Positions 35,137 to 47,885 of a DNA stretch of 64,000 bases are shown here, one piece after another. Source of the DNA: Isoetes taiwanensis (Eukaryota > Streptophyta > Lycopodiopsida > Isoetales > Isoetaceae); NCBI GenBank assembly GCA_021234155.1, contig JAJEKV010000040.1, positions 3,079,799 through 3,143,798 on the forward strand, written 5' to 3'. The notes under the pieces are model-generated. The model saw only the letters and a list, made by a program, of their open reading frames with translations. It did no database searches and was not told the origin of the DNA. A program made the position numbers and the translations under genes. Numbering within the stretch: position 1 is the first letter of the stretch; every line of letters starts with the position of its first letter.

Positions 35137-37318
35137 TCTTCTGCCTCCTCCAAAAAATTCAACCCATGTCCTCATGGGTGCATCTTAGAGCACTCATGAA
35201 AAATCTAGTTTATATCTCCCTTTGTGACATCTTCCTTGGAACAAACCCAACCATTGATCTAAATTTTTTTTTTTTGTATAGTCTGCCTCCTTAATTCCTC
35301 GGGTCTCTTCCCTTTATGCCTTCACATCTTAATCCTCAATTCAGCATACTCCCAAATGAATACAATTTTGTCCCTTAGAACTGACCCATCCTTGTCAAAC
35401 ACAATTGCTTAACCTTCCAATCCAAGATGATGCCTCTCCAAGCTTGAAAGTTCAAAGCTAGCTTCATACAAGTAATTTAAGCTAAAGGAAAGATACATAT
35501 TAGATAGCTCCGATGCACGACCCTTCTAACATTCAATTTAACATACCGCCGAGTCTAGAACTAACTCAAATATTATGACTATACTCTATGCATCAGAAAG
35601 AGGAACATACATATTCAATTCAATTAATAAACGTAATGCAATTAATGCAACTTTTCATAAAGAAGGTACGTGCCATAGAAAAAAAAAACCCACCATTCCA
35701 AAGAGATACTCAGGTCGAACTAGATATGTAATCTCTCGAGACTTCTTGGGTGGCCAAATCCAAAAAGTAACAAGCAAAATGCATAATCAAGTCCCCCAGT
35801 CTGGGTATCTTATAGCTAGGTAACATACTTAAGTTGATACAAGGGATTCCATAAGAATTATAACCCATGGTACAGAGAATTCCTCTATGAGTTCATCCAA
35901 TGACATTGAAGTATCCTAGGCTATACACTTGACCTCTATATTTAGCCTACTTCCATACATATTACCCCATTACACTGGTTAGCCTTTCAACAAGATTTTA
36001 TAGGCATCAATTGCCGTTAATTTCAATGAAGCTCTTACTTCATGTATTTTGCTCACAACTTCAATCCTTTGACTATATCCTTAATCAACTAATGCAATCA
36101 CCATCCCTCCTTTGATCTACAATCACTTTTAGCATGCCAAATAATTACGATACATGGAAGCACCATTACTAGATGTGCTTACAACTCTTCTATTACATTC
36201 TAAGATTTTCAAAAATGGCACTTCCCCATGTCTATACATTCCCCTCTGCCTTTATCTCATGTCTGGGCTTTATCTGACAACTCTTTCATTCAACTTCATG
36301 GTTTACCTACTACCACGATTAAATATGTTATTCCTCTATTCATCGTCTTCTTCTTCCTTATCCATAAGATGGATAACATTGTTCAATCTTGGCCAATCAA
36401 TTCTTCAATCTGCCATAATTTAAGTGGATATCATTCTCTAAATATAAATGCCCTGACCACTTTGTTCCATTAAATGCTTTATTATACTCCAAGAATTTTT
36501 TTTCAAGGCCAAGAACTTTTTTAAGGCTATCACCGACTATTCTAGCCATAACCCTAAGGCCAACAACTTTATAGACCTCAAATAGGACCATGATGTAATC
36601 ATGTCATTTCCTTCTACGTCACACATCTGCTATTTACACATGAGCTTCAATCCAACTATCATGTCAATCTTATTTCATAACCATATCTAAGCATTCTCAA
36701 AATTTGTCTTATAACCACCGTGTTGTAACCTTATCCAACCATAGCCTGAATGCTATCAACTTAGAAACTTATTGTTATTTTACCACTGGATATCAATATA
36801 TGGATTCTGCCTGGTTTTCTCAATTTTAGCTTCAAAAGAATGCACCTAACATCACATCAAGAATCTTATTCATCCGATATGGTGAGATGAACCTTCCCTG
36901 AATATCATAGGCATTATATATCATGCACTGCTTATTCTAAATTTTCTTGCCACCAGAGTATACTACTACGAGATCTAAGAAGTGGTTATTAAAGTGAAAC
37001 GCAATACCTGTAACTTAATCTCCCTCAAGCATCACTTCCATGCTATGCACACATTGGCAACCCTAAATCAAAGTTAGCCCCTTGATGACATACATTTTCT
37101 AGCTTATCTGCTTTGCAGGATAGAAAATCAACCAAGATTATAGAAATACCATGTAATCAATTTCATATACCTTCATAAAACAATTTGTCACGCCTCCTCT
37201 AAGGCCATCATGTCCACTTATATTCAATAGAATACTATTAGCATAATCCAACCACCTCAACTTGAATCTAGACTTCGCTATCATACATCCAAGGATCCAA
37301 CTTGGCTCTGATACCAAC
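35137..37318 (-). other. Internal region of the LTR element, no coding domains found
   Basis: 2.18 kb with no recognisable gag, protease, integrase or RT motif on either strand. Short frames such as 36397-36591 (minus) have no family match. The primer-binding site is at its right end (37303-37317). Confidence 0.6.
37303..37317 (-). promoter_or_regulatory. Primer-binding site (initiator tRNA-Met)
   Basis: The reverse complement reads GTTGGTATCAGAGCC, next to the LTR end ...CCGTCACA. It marks the start of minus-strand DNA synthesis in the LTR element. Confidence 0.85.
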
Positions 37319-39043
37319 TGTGACGGCCTGGCCAGTTAATCTCTCGGTAACTGGAGATCCCATCAATCTCGATACCCATTTATGCCGGTGTCTCGGGAAC
37401 GCCCCATAGGCACATTCAAGGTTCGAATACTCGAGCGGTCTACCATGGGCCCGTTACAGTCTCTCCCACTAGAACTATGCTCGTCCTCGAGCATCCAAGG
37501 CTGTACCATGTCACAATAATTACCAAGTCTGCATGCAAATTACCCATGCATATAGGCACCCATGGAGACTCGAACTTCCCAGACCGCCTCGATACCTAAA
37601 TGTGACGGGCCCGCCAATTAATCTCTCTCGAGAATCGAGATCCCATCAATCTCGACCATTGGATCTACTTAAGCTTAAAAACTTAAGAAATTAACACATG
37701 CATGCTTAGGTAAAGAATTTAATCGTTGTATATACTCTAAGGTCCCAAAGATATACTTGCCATTGCTTAGCAATAACCCCGCACAACAATGAATGTTCTT
37801 AATAATTATAGCTTCAAGCCAATATATAATGATAATAGTAAACAAGTTATTTAACTGGCAATCCACACTTCTACTCGCCTTCCGCTTGACTACTTTCTAG
37901 AGCATCTCAAGACCTCCGCTACACCATCAACCACGGGGTTAGTCACATGGACTAAGTGGGGATCGGGGATCTAGGATGTCTAGCATCAACAATACAAAGC
38001 ATTAACCTAGAACAACAACCTAGCCTCACCGTAGCCTCGCCCCTGCAATCCAAGTTACTAGTCCAACAAGCATACCCACAATACATAATTGTACCATGAA
38101 TATCCATTATAAGCATGACCATTGCAACTTAATTCCAATATTCGAGACCACATATATAATAACCAAGCAATCATAGCATCAACATTGCAAACAATATTCC
38201 TCTCCGTCCCTCGCAAGGTCAACTCCTACCGATCGTGCCGCTGACATAGAGGCGGGTAACCACGCGTGTGTACACACCCATCCACGCCAAGGCCCAAAGA
38301 TTGGAGGACCACTTAATCAGGTATGACGTTGTACCATACGATATCGGGCCACCGATGTTCAAATAATAACATTGACATTCTTACTATGCAAAAACTGCGA
38401 GTCTAGACCATCGCACCTAGACTCCGGCCCCAGAGGTCTATATCAAAGAGTTATACCCCTATATAATTCAGGAATTCTATAATACACATTCCATGCAACT
38501 AAAACCCAACCATAATTCATACAAGATTCACATATGCAATCCTACAATAAATCTCCATATACAATCATGCATGCCTGCCTATGTCCATGCCCTAACAACT
38601 CAATTCTAAATCCATGCTAAGTTCCGTATAATCCTACTACATCAACATAATTTTACTACACTAGAAAACCCCTGTGTGTAAGGCTTGATCCCCACTGAAT
38701 CCCGCTTGCTTCCCTCTCGCACTCCAACACGCCCCCGTAGTATTACTCACACCGCTCCTTCAAAGAATCCGGGCCGCAATCTATCGCCTTCCAAAAAATG
38801 TTCCACCATCACAAAAGACTTCTTTCCCATGGAAAACTCCTTCCCAAGAAATCAAGAATAATATTGTTATGCTTTATATAACCTAGCAATGCCCTTGCAT
38901 GCATGCATGCACACACCGCATGCATGGACACATTGCATGCATGTATTCCTAGCACATAATCATTTATTTTACCATTGAAAATGCACTCTTATATAAATGG
39001 CAACGCATTTACATCTTAATGTTGGTGCTAGGTTGCTAGGTCC
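37319..39043 (-). repeat. 5' LTR (longer copy, 1725 bp)
   Basis: It contains two related heads: tgtgacggcc at 37319 and tgtgacgggc at 37601, 282 bp apart. The rest matches 33683-35136 closely. Confidence 0.85.
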
Positions 39044-40353
39044 GCTACAAGAAAGGGTAGGTTGGAAAAGGCCGAGAAAGAAGATGCTTCTATGTTTTGC
39101 TTCCAACAAGGTGTGATTCCTCAATCCAATAATAAATCAATTTTAGGGCTGGTGAAGGTTTAGATGAGTAAAGAGCCTTTGCGCAAGCCAAGGCCCGGCT
39201 TGGATGAAAAGGTCTTTGCATCCAAGTGCCCCCTTCTTTGGATTTAATCGATCCGACCAAGTTACCTTATGAACTCCTTACCAAATAAACTTCCCGATGG
39301 CGCATTCGATCATCTTGTATGAAGCCTTATCCGTACTATAGTCAAGAGAAAAAAAAAAATGGGTGCTTGCTAGAACAAAGATTGGAAACCTCAACTTGAC
39401 CTCAAGCAAGAGATAGAGTAGAAGGGTAAATGAAGAGCTTTTTTCTTTATTCTTCTCACTATTGAATTGCATGTATGGAGCTATTTAAGGCTACAGTGGA
39501 CCCCTAGGATCTCTATGGCAAAGAAATTTTCCTATCACATTTATACCCGCTATAAAGGTCTCCCCGAGTATCCGGGATAATTGCACATTTAAAATACTCC
39601 CTAAAACACCTAAATTTATCCATGGCCTCAAGAATGTTTTCCAAGATATTGTCCCCATGTTTGAGAAAAACAAACTTGTCAACTTGAAATTTCATTTGAC
39701 AAAAATCTCTTTTTCGAGAAAAAATATAATAGAGAGACTTTGAAAAAGAAGCATATGTATTCTTCCATCACCCACCATCTATTTGAGACTTGACACAAAA
39801 GGAATTGATTAAATCCATAGTACAGAATATGCAACAACTCCAACTTTGAGTTTGAGAACAAAGTTGTTATGTCCCATTATGAACAAGGTAAGGACAACTA
39901 GATTGAAAATTGGAAAAAATTCCGTAATCTTAGACCATTTTCATGGAAAGCTTATAGTTGATAACTATTTGTTCATGCATATATGGTATAACTTCTATCA
40001 CTATCTTACCTTAATAATAATACAATTACAAAGTGCATAGTGATGGAGAGGGGTTGGAAAGCTTTTTCAGGACTTTTTGGTGAGGTAAAGTTGGATCAAA
40101 TTGATGAAATTTGCTGGACTTGCTCTAAAAGAAAAACAAGAGGAAGGCTTTTGTTGAGCAACGTTTTCTGCATTTAATCAGAAGTGCAAAACTCCTAAAA
40201 TTATTCTCGTTGTTACAAGTTGCCAAGAGAAATAGAAAACAATCAATCTTTAATCTCATACCTCACATCATCTTTTTGAACCTTACGACTGGCAAGTGAT
40301 AGTGGACTATTTGGTCCAAAAGCACGTATAGAAAATTTGAGTTAGGAGTCCAC
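39044..40353. other. No gene recognised
   Basis: AT-rich sequence with only short frames. I saw no conserved domain or repeat. Confidence 0.4.
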
Positions 40354-42589
40354 TCATTTCCTATTCAATAGATACATCAAAATCCCCCAGCAACTGAAAC
40401 ATTTAGGATTCAAACTGTCCAGGCATTGGAATTGTAACACGATGACATGATTGCCTAGATTCATCAGATAAGCCTTGACCCTCACTGCCTAACACCAAAC
40501 ATAATGCTTCCCTCTGCAGCGATGCTTCTAAAATCATCACGTCTCATTGTAAATTTCCTTTTGCTGTCCATGTACTGTCCTATCCTTGATTTTGTAAACA
40601 TTATCCTTTTCTCATCCAAAGTGGCAGCATAAAATTTTAACTTCTTCCATTCAGAAAATACTTTAGCTGATCCCATGTTCCACTAGCAATGGGCAACCTG
40701 AAGTTGGCTCCTCGTGAAGCACCTAAATGCTTTATCATTGAATGGATCACAGCAACCAGGCAATAGGAAGGCTCCATCCTGGAAATTTAGGAAGACTTAA
40801 CAAATGAATATAATATAAGCTTGGGAATAACTAAGGACAAATGTCAGTCATTAAGAAATAATGAAGATCATGACCTCGCTCGAGTATGTATAAGATTTCT
40901 TGGTGACAGCATGTTAGATGTCAATCAGTAAATAACATGGTAGATAAAGACAGAAGATTCATCTTAAAAGCTAAGAATTTTGCAAAGGATAACAAAGGCA
41001 TGAATGCCAAAAGAGGATAAAGAGAGGCCTGATCAGCACGAGATCCCAATTCTGTAATTTTTCTCAAACTGTCAATATAACTCTCACCATCAATTTAGAC
41101 GATAAAAGACTGCTATAGCCTGAATTTCTAGTATGTCATAGAGCACATTAACAAGATATGACATATTGTGACAGAAATACTGAAATTGACAAAGAAAAGC
41201 CCTGCTTATAAGTATATTACAGTAACAAAAAGCTTCGTCTGTTTTGTTTCTTTTCATATTGGATTTATCAACGGACATCTATGCACAAATGAACTAAAAG
41301 TACTTTACTGGTCATTACTCTGAGGCCTATAAGTTCACCGAGAAAGAACTATATTAAAGGAAAATGACATTTATGAGTGGAAGAAGCCAATGGAACACAC
41401 AATACCATAGTCCTGAAAAAAAAGAGCATATAAAATATGTAGTCCACATAGGCTAATAGCTTCAAGATTGGCTAAAGAGACTACCTAATAGACAAAGTCT
41501 TACCCATGCAAATGCTGTTGCAGTACGTGAGAAGAGTTCCCTAAGTTTCCAGGATCCTGTGGAACATATAAATAATTTAGGAAAAATAACACAGTAAGTT
41601 GTAGATGACTAAATTACTACCTGAATCCCATCAAGCACAAGGATACGCTGTGCATTTGGGCACCAATCAGACAGTTTACATGTATCTGTCAAGGATGCAT
41701 CTAACTTGCAGAAGAAGAAGGGAATCTGTAGCAGGCCAACATGTGTGATTGCCTCAGTCAACTCACACCTGCCAATTTCTCCATTACATATGAGCTCACA
41801 TAAATTATGCGCCTAGCACATCGGACAAGTTCAACTGCTCCAGTGGTATTCTCCAGCAACACTAAGGCCTCCAGTTGAAAAGAAGCTTCTTCACAAATCT
41901 CCCTTCATTGCAACACAAAATGGAAACTCAGACCCTCCAAACGTGCCTGCTCTTTAAAATTCTAAAAATTTACAACTTTGTGGTGTAGATGTAGAAAATA
42001 GCATTCAGGGCAAAGATGGCCACTCTGTGTGACTAGCAAATTTCTTCACGGAGCTTAAGAACTATATAGGTTGAGCAAATAAATGTACCTGCAACATGAA
42101 ATGATTGTGAGGAATAGCAGTGAGTCTAACCCAAGGCGATTAGTGACCCATTTCTATTTTATTCCACTCAAATCTATCTCAAAAAAAGAAAAGACCAATT
42201 GAAAAAATGCCTGACAAATATTCCGGATGGAGGATAGATTCAGGTAAGAACAGCATTGTTTGATGGCAGAACGTACCTCAAAGGTGTCAAGCCGACGACA
42301 GGAACTAAGCCAGTTGTTTCTCGAAAAGAGGAGCTCTGCCTTAGCCTTACAAAAGACTTCACAAAGGGATTCTTTAAGCTTGAAACAAAATCGACATGCT
42401 CAGGTAAATCAAGGATCTGCTTTTTTTCCTTCGTTCAAAGTTTTCTCTCATGATGCAATTCCATTGAACGCCTTGTTTGCACACATCACACTTGGTTCTC
42501 GTGCAAGCTGCAAAATTAAGCTGATTCTGCATTGAGTCCTTACTAAGTTTGAATGCCATGGTAGCCAGAACAGCGGAGCTTGTCTCCAT
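40354..42589 (-). pseudogene. SpoU/TrmH-family RNA 2'-O-methyltransferase gene, multiple frameshifts
   Basis: Exons on the minus strand run from an ATG at 42589 to a stop at 40356-40354. Exon 1 ends at 42277 with a GTACGT donor and holds VSSLKNPFVKSFVRLRQSSSF, the substrate-binding N-terminal domain start. The middle exon (about 41905-41640) has LEALVLLENTTGAVELVRCARR, then VSSYVMEKLAG and RILVLDGIQ. A short exon has DPGNLG (SPOUT motif 1) and TATAFAW. The last exon has DGAFLLPGCCDPFNDKA, then ALCLVLGSEGQGLS (motif 2) and SIPMPG...S.NVSVAGG-like motif 3 at the C-terminus. These proteins methylate ribose 2'-OH in rRNA or tRNA using SAM via a knotted fold. At least five 1-base frame breaks occur, one in a run of A near 42405. 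It is either a pseudogene or an error-rich stretch. Confidence 0.75.
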
Positions 42590-42982
42590 TCTCGACGTCC
42601 TATGTAGGTCACTGTTGCAAATAAGCATGGGTGTCAAGGGCTGTAATGGGTCCTGTATCCACCAAATCAAAATTGAGAAATGCCGGGAACATAAATCCAG
42701 ATCGAGCAATTGGCTATCTTGCATATGAATTGGCGCTGTTTGTGGTTGATACAATAATTGTGGGTACGACTACAAGGTGCGTTCTGACATGATATTACTT
42801 CATATATTGTATGTTACAGAGTTGCCTGCATCTTGCACACGCATCTATATGTCAAATTCCCACCTGCTATTGCCAGAATTGAGCTCTTCTAAAGATAAAT
42901 TTGTTAGGAGGACAGGGATATGAGGACTCGTCATTGAAAACTGGAAATTTAAGTTTTCAAAATATCCAAAATATCCACATCG

Positions 42983-45900
42983 ATGACAAGAAGTTGCCTC
43001 ACATCAAGCATTTCGCACATACTACATATGAAGGTAACGAGGTTCTTGCAAGCTCTGAGAAAGCTCAGAAGAAGGAAACTAGACCAGATCTTTGCACCTT
43101 TGCTTGCTGCATTAAATGCATGCAGTAAATCCAAGAACTTGCCTGGTGGGATGATGATTCACGCAGATGCAATAAAGAATGGTTACTATCAAAATATCGT
43201 TGTAGCTAATGCCACCGGATTCACATGTATACTAATTGTGGAAGTAGGTTGGATGTTTGTCTAGTTTTGATAGAATGGGTGCATCAGACATAGTTTCGCT
43301 GGAATAGAGTCATATCCTATTGTGTGCAGATTGGGGAGTGTAATTTGGCTTGGATTTATTTGCACAAATGCAAGACAAATGGTTTCCACACCGAATGCTA
43401 GAACTTATGTTGCTGCATTTGAAGTCTTGTACTATTTCTGCAGCAAAAAGAAGGGGTAAAATGGTTAGGGGAAATTTGTGAAAATCGGGTGCTTGAAAGG
43501 CATGTTTCATCTGCTCACAACTTGCAAGGGGAACTATGAGTTGGACCGATTTGTGGCAACTACCATGGTGGATATGTTTGGCAAATGCGGAGCATGTTAA
43601 ATGCTTGCATGGTTTTGAGCGATGCTGTATCATAATGTCTATTCGTGGAATGCATTGGTATCTGGATATTTTGGAGAGGAGAGTATCAGCTGGTTCTTCA
43701 AATATTTTTCACACATGCAAGATGAAGGTTACGCCCAAATGCACGGACTTACATTTTGCACTTAAGTCCTGTGCTTAATTGTGCAACAAAAAAAAAGAAT
43801 TTACTTGTGAAATGGAGTGGCTAGAAAAGGGCATAAGTATCCATTCTCAACTTGTAAACAGTGGCTGTGAGCTTGGGATGTTTGTTGGAAGCACATTGCT
43901 GGATTTATATGCAAATGTGAGCATGGCACATGCCTGCCAAGTCTTCCACATGATGCCATATCATGATGTGGTATCATGGAATGCTATAATATTCGGATAT
44001 ATAGAGGGTGGAAAGTGCCAGGTGGCCCTCCATGTATTTACCCAGATGCAAGATGAAGATGTTGTGCCAGATGCTCCGACTTATGTTGCTGCACTGAAGG
44101 CTTGCTATTCATGCAGCAAGGATGCGAGCAAGCTGATGAAGAATAAATTTTACAAAAAAATGAACTGTCTGGAAATGGGCATAGCACTTCACTCACAAAT
44201 TGCAAAGAGTGGATATGAGCTGTATCATTTTGTGGCAACACTCTTGGTGGACATGTATGTTAAATGTGGAAACATGACGCATGCTCGTTGGATGTTTGAT
44301 AGAATGCCCTATCATGATATGGTATCATGGTGTGCTCTGATATCTGGTTATGCAGAGAATCATGAAAGCAAATTGGCACTTCAACTATTTGAATATATTC
44401 AGGATGAAGGTTACGTTCCAAATGCCAGGACTTACGTTGCCGTGCTAAAAATATATGCTAATTATGCTGCACAAGAAGACGGAAGACAAGTTGAGGGGAA
44501 ACTGTAAAAGTAGAGATTGTTTGGAGAAGGGCATATCTATCCACTCTCAGCTTGGGAAGAAAGGGCATGAGTTAGACATTTTATTGCATCTGTCTTAGTT
44601 GATCTGTATGCAAAAGTGTGGTAGCATGGTACATGCTCGCCATAAGTCTTTAATAGCATACCATACCTTGACGTAGTTCTATGGAATGCAATGATTTTTT
44701 GGGTATGCAGAGGTGAAAGTGAGTTGGTTTTAGATTTATTTTCATTTTATGCAATATGAAGTTCACCCCCGATGTGCAAACTTATGTTGCTGCATTAAAA
44801 GTATGTGCTGTTTGTGCCACAAAGAAGAGGGTAAGCATATCAAGGGAAACTTGTGAAGGTGGAATGCCTAGAGAAGGGCATTGAAATTTATGCTAGACTT
44901 TCAAAGGCTGGGCACAAGCTGGATAATTTTGTGGCAAATACCCTGGTTGATATGTATGCCAAATGTGGGAGCATGGTCCATGCTCACCAAGTCTTTGACA
45001 AGATGCCCGGTCAGTGATGTAGTGTCATGGAGTACCAGATTTTTGATACACAGAATGTGGGGAAGGTAGTCTTGCTCTTCAGTTTTTGCACAGATGCAGA
45101 TGAAGCGCTTCACACCAACCTTTGTGACTTATATTGCTGCATTGAAGGCATGTGCTGGCTGTGCAGCCAAGGAAGGGGTTGAAAGGGGAGGTTGTGAAAA
45201 TAGAATACTTGAAAAGGCAAGCTGTCCACTCTCAACTTGGCGCAAATGGCTATGGGTTGACATTTTGTGGTAAAAGTACATTGGTGGATATGTATGCTAA
45301 AATGTGGGAGCATAGTACATGCACGTTGGGTCTTTGATAGGATACCATGTCACAATGTGGTGTCATGGAATGCGTTGATTTTTGGGTATATAGATAGTGG
45401 CGATTATGGTCTGGCTCTTGGAAATATTTGTACAGATGAAGATGAAACTTTACACCAAATTCCTTGAACTTACGTTGCTGCCCCTGAAGGCCTGTGGATT
45501 TCTTGAGCTCTAGAAACGGGAAAAGCAATTCATGACCAGGTTTTAATGCTGGGCTTCAGAACGATTTGGTTGTAGCAAACTCTTTGGTTGGCTTTTATGG
45601 TAAAATGTGGGAATATGGTTTGATGCTGAGAAGGTGTTCAATTCTAATTCAGAACAAAGGGACCTGGTGGCATGGAACACGTTGCTAGCTGGATATGCCT
45701 CCATCAAGGAGATGCTGGTAAGGTGTTTGGCCTATTTAGGAGGTTACTGGAAGAAGCTCAAGCAGATGAGATTACATTTCTGACCATTCTCACTGCATGC
45801 AGTCATTCTGGTCTTGTTGAAAAAGGAAGGAATTCTTTCAAGCCATGCACTTACATTATCTGATCTCCTAATACTGAACATTATGCTTGTATGGTTGACC

Positions 45901-46190
45901 TCCTTTTGCAGGGCCAACTGCCTTGATGCTGCAGTGGCAATGGTAGGCAACATGCCCTTTACTCTAACCTGACGATATGGAAAACACTGCTTGGCGCTTG
46001 TTGGAAGTGGAAAAATGTTGTGGTTGGAAGGCTTGCCTTTGAGTCTATATTGAGATTGGATGATCAAGATGCTTCAGCCTATGCATTGATGGCGAATATA
46101 TACATGGACTCTGGCTTGCAAACGGAGAGCAGGCCCAACATGGCACGCACTTGTAAGCCATGCCTATAATGAAGATGTACAAATGCCAAG
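42983..46190 (+). pseudogene. PLS-class pentatricopeptide repeat protein gene, broken
   Basis: The longest clean frame, 43779-44507 (242 codons), holds tandem PPR motifs: HSQLVNSGCELGMFVGSTLLDLY, then ACQVFHMMPYHDVVSWNAIIFGY, MQDEDVVPDAPTYVAALKAC, and a second set ending DEGYVPNARTYVAVLK. Similar P, L and S motifs continue in changing frames to about 45520 and from 45570 to 45850 (DEITFLTILTACSHSGLVEKG). An E-type ending, with DDQDASAYALMANIYMDSG, is near 46060-46115. No DYW domain was identified. Upstream, 42983-43264 has LLAALNACSKSKNLPGGMMIHADAIKNG. There are no introns. The repeated breaks make it non-functional as read. PLS-class PPR proteins direct C-to-U (and in ferns U-to-C) RNA editing in organelles. 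It is divergent with the SpoU gene, ~400 bp apart. Confidence 0.82.
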
Positions 46191-47730
46191 AGTGTCCACG
46201 TTCATCCTTGCATGTCTAAACTCGACATCAATAAACGTTGCAAAATGCGCTCTCCTATAGTTTCAACATGAATCCAAGCTGCCACGGTATAACTAACCAA
46301 GACACCAAACCCAGAACTTTGCAACACCCTCTTAGCTTCAAGCAATTTGCTAATATGAAAACAGAAAAAGGCAGTCAATTCCTTCTTTTTAGCACATTTG
46401 GAGGTTTACCTTATCCTTCAACAATATGCTTGTTCGAGGCAAAAAGTCTTGAGTTCTTCTGTGTGGTGCTAAACAAGGACTTGTAATTTGATGCTCGTTG
46501 CAAGTAGTACGCCAAAGCAAATCTGTTTTCCAGCTATTTGAACTTTTCTTTTAACCCATCGTCATGTGCTTTGCTTTGGTTGATCTTACACTAATTCAAT
46601 AGAGGATGCATTTGACGTATTTTGCTACGACCTGCTCCATTTCCCAATTGCTTTTGTGCTAGGCTTAAACAAATAATAGCAATAATATGCATCATTACAG
46701 AGAAAGAAGAAAGAAGCAGCATTACAGATCAGATCCCTATAAATAGCTTGTTTTAATAATAACATCAGCACTTTTAAAGCATGGTCAGGTTCATGTGTAC
46801 AGGATGTTGATGCATGGAGGGGATTGGCTTTTTTAAAACATGTGGTTCATACTTTTCATAATATTTTTCACGTGGAATATTTTTTCTATATTATGCAGCA
46901 CCAAATTGTATTTCCCATTTTTTTGAAATGTTTGCACTGCTTGTTTTCCTTCTTGTGAAGGTGATCACTTGCCACAATTAAAATGTCTTCATAAGTCACT
47001 GTAAATAAATCATTCCATGTGTCCATGAGGAACAACATTAACTTGATGTCGAAAAGAAGTTGAAGCCAAAAGCTTTGTGCATGCAATGCAAAGAGCTCCT
47101 AGCAAAAAAAATGTCGCCGCGACAAAGGGCAAAATGAATGCACCTATATGATAGGATAGATGGTATTTTAACGTCCACATGAAGCCATAGAGCATGGGAC
47201 AATTTACAATACATCCGTATGATTCTGCCCCACCACTTTACATGGATCTGGTATAGTCCCTCTCTCACCAACTTTCATTTGGCGATGGCCACATTCTCAA
47301 CGAGGCAATCCCACACCTTGGGTATGGCAATTGGGACAACATTTATTACCTCAGCCATAGCAATAAAAGAGATGCTATGACTTAGGTTTTCGCTTTTAGA
47401 AATTTAGGGCACATAGAGTAGGAGAGCAATCCAGAAATATAAAGCTTGCAATAACACCCGCCTTTGGGAACGAACAATGCTTCGCACTTAACAAGTTATT
47501 CAATGACGAATTTGGGCAATGATGACTTTTGTACTTGCTTCCTTTTCACGATCTAATTTGGACCAATGGAAATACGCTATCCATCCAAGTTTGGCGATGC
47601 ATACAATCGATTATTATAGAAAAATCCCATTAACTATATTTTTTTGGACATGTCGGGGAATACATTTGGAAATTGTCAGCACCTTATTGATGTAAAGATG
47701 TTGTAATATGCAAGGTAGGGGAATGTGAAC
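46191..47730. other. No gene recognised
   Basis: This holds the 3' flank of the PPR gene and AT-rich sequence. Minus-strand frames at 46886-47271 are short and overlapping, with no family match. Confidence 0.4.
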
Positions 47731-47733
47731 AAA

Positions 47734-47885
47734 TGAATTGAATTGAATTCACTTTTATCAGGACCAAATGGTCTATAAAGCCCAAAACAAACAAATCAAA
47801 GTACAACCTACTAATATTGCAGTAGGATTAAAGAACCCCCTCAAAAAGAGTGTTCGAGGGAAAAGCCCTAACATTAATAAGCTTG
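47734..47885 (-). mobile_element. LINE 3' end with (AATTG)n tail
   Basis: A short (AATTG)n tract (47734-47749) is followed by ttttatcaggaccaaatggtc and, at 47823-47880, the module ggattaaagaacccc...ttcgagggaaaagcccta...attaataag. The same module lies at the 3' end of the LINE fragments at 10.6 and 49.3 kb. The coding part is missing, so this is a very short, 5'-truncated insertion. Confidence 0.6.

Larger units (their letters stand above)
33683..39043 (-). mobile_element. Non-coding LTR retrotransposon (LARD-like), minus strand
   Basis: Two direct repeats (33683-35136 and 37319-39043) bracket 2.18 kb. Just inside the right-hand repeat, 37303-37317 reads in reverse complement GTTGGTATCAGAGCC, the classic initiator-methionine tRNA primer-binding site, so the element lies on the minus strand and the right-hand repeat is its 5' LTR. 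A purine tract (GGAGGAGGCAGAAGA on the minus strand) lies against the inner edge of the other LTR, near 35137-35151. No gag or pol domain is visible inside. The outer termini do not show a clean TG start or a 5-bp target duplication, so the exact ends are uncertain by a few bases. Confidence 0.8.
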
